Shown here: positions 32,523 to 33,563 of the stretch, piece after piece
Layout of the letters: every line of letters begins with the position of its first letter
Position numbering within the stretch: the stretch's first letter is position 1
DNA from: Rhodospirillales bacterium
GTDB taxonomy: Bacteria > Pseudomonadota > Alphaproteobacteria > Rhodospirillales > Casp-alpha2
Assembly (NCBI GenBank): GCA_013203595.1
Contig: JABMNT010000113.1
Location: 1-33,563 of the forward strand
DNA length: 33,563 bases
Direction of reading: 5' to 3'
Made by a program: the position numbers and the translations under genes
Notes under the pieces: model-generated
What the model was told of the DNA's origin: nothing
What the model saw: only the letters and a program-made list of their open reading frames with translations
The model's database searches: none

Positions 32523-33217
32523 GCGGCCGGCCGGCGCGCTGGCTTGGCATTGGCCTCATTCTCACCGCCTTGACGGCGCTGCTCGGCTACCTCGCCTGGC
32601 GGTTCCCGGGTGTTCTTGACGACAGGGATTCCCAGATCCGGCTGGTCCAGGCCACCCTGTTGTTGTCGGTATTCCTTCTGCCATCGTTGTTCTACAGGCA
32701 ATTGAAAGCCCGCCAGATGTTTGGCTACGCCGCGATCTGGCTGGGGCTCGGATTTGTGCTGTTTGCGGGTTATGCCTTTCGCGATGAGGCGGCATCGGTT
32801 TTCCAGCGCCTTGCCGGCGAACTGGTGCCGGGCGCTGCCCAGGTCTCCGGTTCCGCCATGGAAGTGCGCATGGGACGCGACGGCCATTTTGCAGTTGAAG
32901 CGCAGGTCGACGGAGTCGGTCTGATGTTCCTGGTTGATACCGGGGCCAGCGATGTTGTGCTGTCGCCGGCCGACGCCCGGCGGCTGGGATTTGATCTGGA
33001 AAAGCTGGATTATTCGAAAACCTATCGAACCGCCAACGGTCTGGTCAAAGGCGCTCCGGTAACGCTCGGCCAGGTCACCATCGGCTCCATTCAGGTCAAT
33101 GGGGTTTCGGCATCGGTAAACGGTGCCGACATGAACCGCTCCCTGCTGGGCATGAGTTACCTGAGGCGGTTATCGGGGTTCGAGATCAACGGCAACAGTC
33201 TGATCCTGTCACCTTAG
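32519..33217 (+). CDS. membrane-anchored retropepsin-like aspartic protease (TIGR02281 type)
   Basis: This 232-residue protein has three hydrophobic segments (about 8-26, 42-58, 66-84) and a periplasmic or cytoplasmic retropepsin fold. The catalytic element is FLVDTGASDVVLS, with D-T-G-A as in clan AA proteases that act as dimers. The C-terminal LLGMSYLRRLSGFEINGN is typical of the alphaproteobacterial TIGR02281 group. The start is TTG 32519, overlapping the lipoprotein stop; no in-frame ATG lies before the first helix. Substrate unknown. Confidence 0.82.
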   Translation: MSGRPARWLGIGLILTALTALLGYLAWRFPGVLDDRDSQIRLVQATLLLSVFLLPSLFYRQLKARQMFGYAAIWLGLGFVLFAGYAFRDEAASVFQRLAGELVPGAAQVSGSAMEVRMGRDGHFAVEAQVDGVGLMFLVDTGASDVVLSPADARRLGFDLEKLDYSKTYRTANGLVKGAPVTLGQVTIGSIQVNGVSASVNGADMNRSLLGMSYLRRLSGFEINGNSLILSP

Positions 33218-33491
33218 GTCGGCACGGGAAATAATAATGCCGCGCCTGTTGGGGGTCATAGTTACTGAGAAATAGCCGCGTAGGCGGGTTACTCTTCCCT
33301 CAACTCGGGATACAGATTCCCGGAGAAGATCAGGATAATCCCGCTGCTTATCCGGCGCGTTGAGACAAAATGTCCGAAGTCCCCTTGAGACCCGACGTAA
33401 TCTGGCGGCGCGGTTAATGGCAGGGATGGGCCACAGGACTAAACCGCTGACGCGGTAACTTGCATTATATTAGCTCTTAAGATTAACGGGC
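33218..33491 (+). other. structured non-coding region before a gene cut by the window edge
   Basis: No open frame of note was found. Several short stems are visible: GGATAA (33333-33338) with TTATCC (33348-33353), and GCGGTT (33410-33415) with AACCGC (33442-33447), followed by an AT-rich patch at 33462-33485. This would suit an untranslated leader, or the non-coding left end of an IS110-type element with its bridge RNA. That last reading is only a hypothesis. Confidence 0.35.
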
Positions 33492-33554
33492 TGGGTCTGT
33501 CCCGTGTTGAGATTGTGGTTCCCCAACCATGAACTCAAGACAGGAGCAGACCCA
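33492..33554 (+). promoter_or_regulatory. long hairpin sequestering the ribosome binding site and start codon
   Basis: TGGGTCTG (33492-33499) pairs with CAGACCCA (33547-33554). The adjoining arms continue with TTGAG/CTCAA (33507-33511 and 33534-33538), and an apical TGGTT/AACCA stem (33516-33520 and 33525-33529) encloses a CCCC loop. About 18 of 20 positions in the outer arms pair. The 3' arm contains AGGAG (33542-33546) and the A of the ATG, so translation should be throttled, as is common for transposase genes. Confidence 0.7.
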
Positions 33555-33563
33555 TGACAGATA
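33554..33563 (+). CDS. start of a gene truncated by the window edge, possibly an IS110-family transposase
   Basis: ATG 33554 follows AGGAG at seven bases and encodes Met-Thr-Asp before the sequence ends. Many alphaproteobacterial IS110-family transposases begin with MTDI, which fits, but three residues cannot establish identity. The hairpin over the start supports a mobile-element gene. Confidence 0.3.

Overview
The window looks like a chromosomal stretch of an alphaproteobacterium, most likely a free-living Rhodospirillales-type organism. The basis is moderate-to-high GC with frequent ATGA-type coupled starts, a fused TRAP permease, FCD-type GntR and WHG-type TetR regulators, a short (type 2) ArgC, and multi-domain hybrid kinases. 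No tRNA, rRNA or CRISPR was seen. All family assignments come from reading motifs, not from database searches.

Layout. (1) 1-88: a 26-bp tandem repeat. (2) 303-8486: a signalling block with a membrane histidine kinase, a periplasmic glycine-betaine-type binding protein, and two hybrid kinases (kinase-receiver-HPt) that are close paralogues. The binding protein has no permease beside it and may be a sensor partner. (3) 8696-11368: a tightly coupled four-gene phospholipid operon with a small four-helix membrane protein, a CDP-alcohol phosphatidyltransferase with an altered active-site motif, a CdsA-type cytidylyltransferase and a PlsC-type acyltransferase. (4) 11527-23272: a catabolic island built around a TRAP transporter (14409-17756, minus strand) and a divergent GntR regulator. 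It carries an enolase-superfamily dehydratase, a DHDPS-family aldolase, an aminotransferase, an RraA/HMG-aldolase-like protein, a short-chain dehydrogenase broken by one in-frame TAA, a lambda-crystallin-type 3-hydroxyacid dehydrogenase and a BKACE (beta-keto acid cleavage enzyme). A phytanoyl-CoA-dioxygenase-like enzyme at 24790-25680 may belong to it. A perfect 18-bp palindrome lies in the transporter/regulator promoter region, and its half-sites recur before the dehydratase.

(5) 23385-24718: a CBS-pair protein translationally coupled to an unusual membrane protein with a WHLHL motif, a zinc-ribbon-like cysteine pair and a Gly/Cys tail. (6) 25755-29212: a TetR regulator divergent from a DUF2306-type membrane protein with matching operator-like sites, then an LtaS/OpgB-like phosphoglycerol transferase. 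(7) 29289-33217: a small ABM monooxygenase-like protein, argC, several very small secreted or membrane proteins, a lipoprotein and a membrane-anchored retropepsin-like aspartic protease. (8) 33218-33563: a structured non-coding region ending in a hairpin that hides the ribosome binding site and start codon of a gene cut by the window edge, possibly an insertion-sequence transposase.

A working model for region 4 is TRAP import of an organic acid, then dehydration/retro-aldol cleavage on one branch and transamination plus retro-aldol cleavage, or 3-OH oxidation plus BKACE cleavage, on the others. The substrate cannot be read from the sequence.
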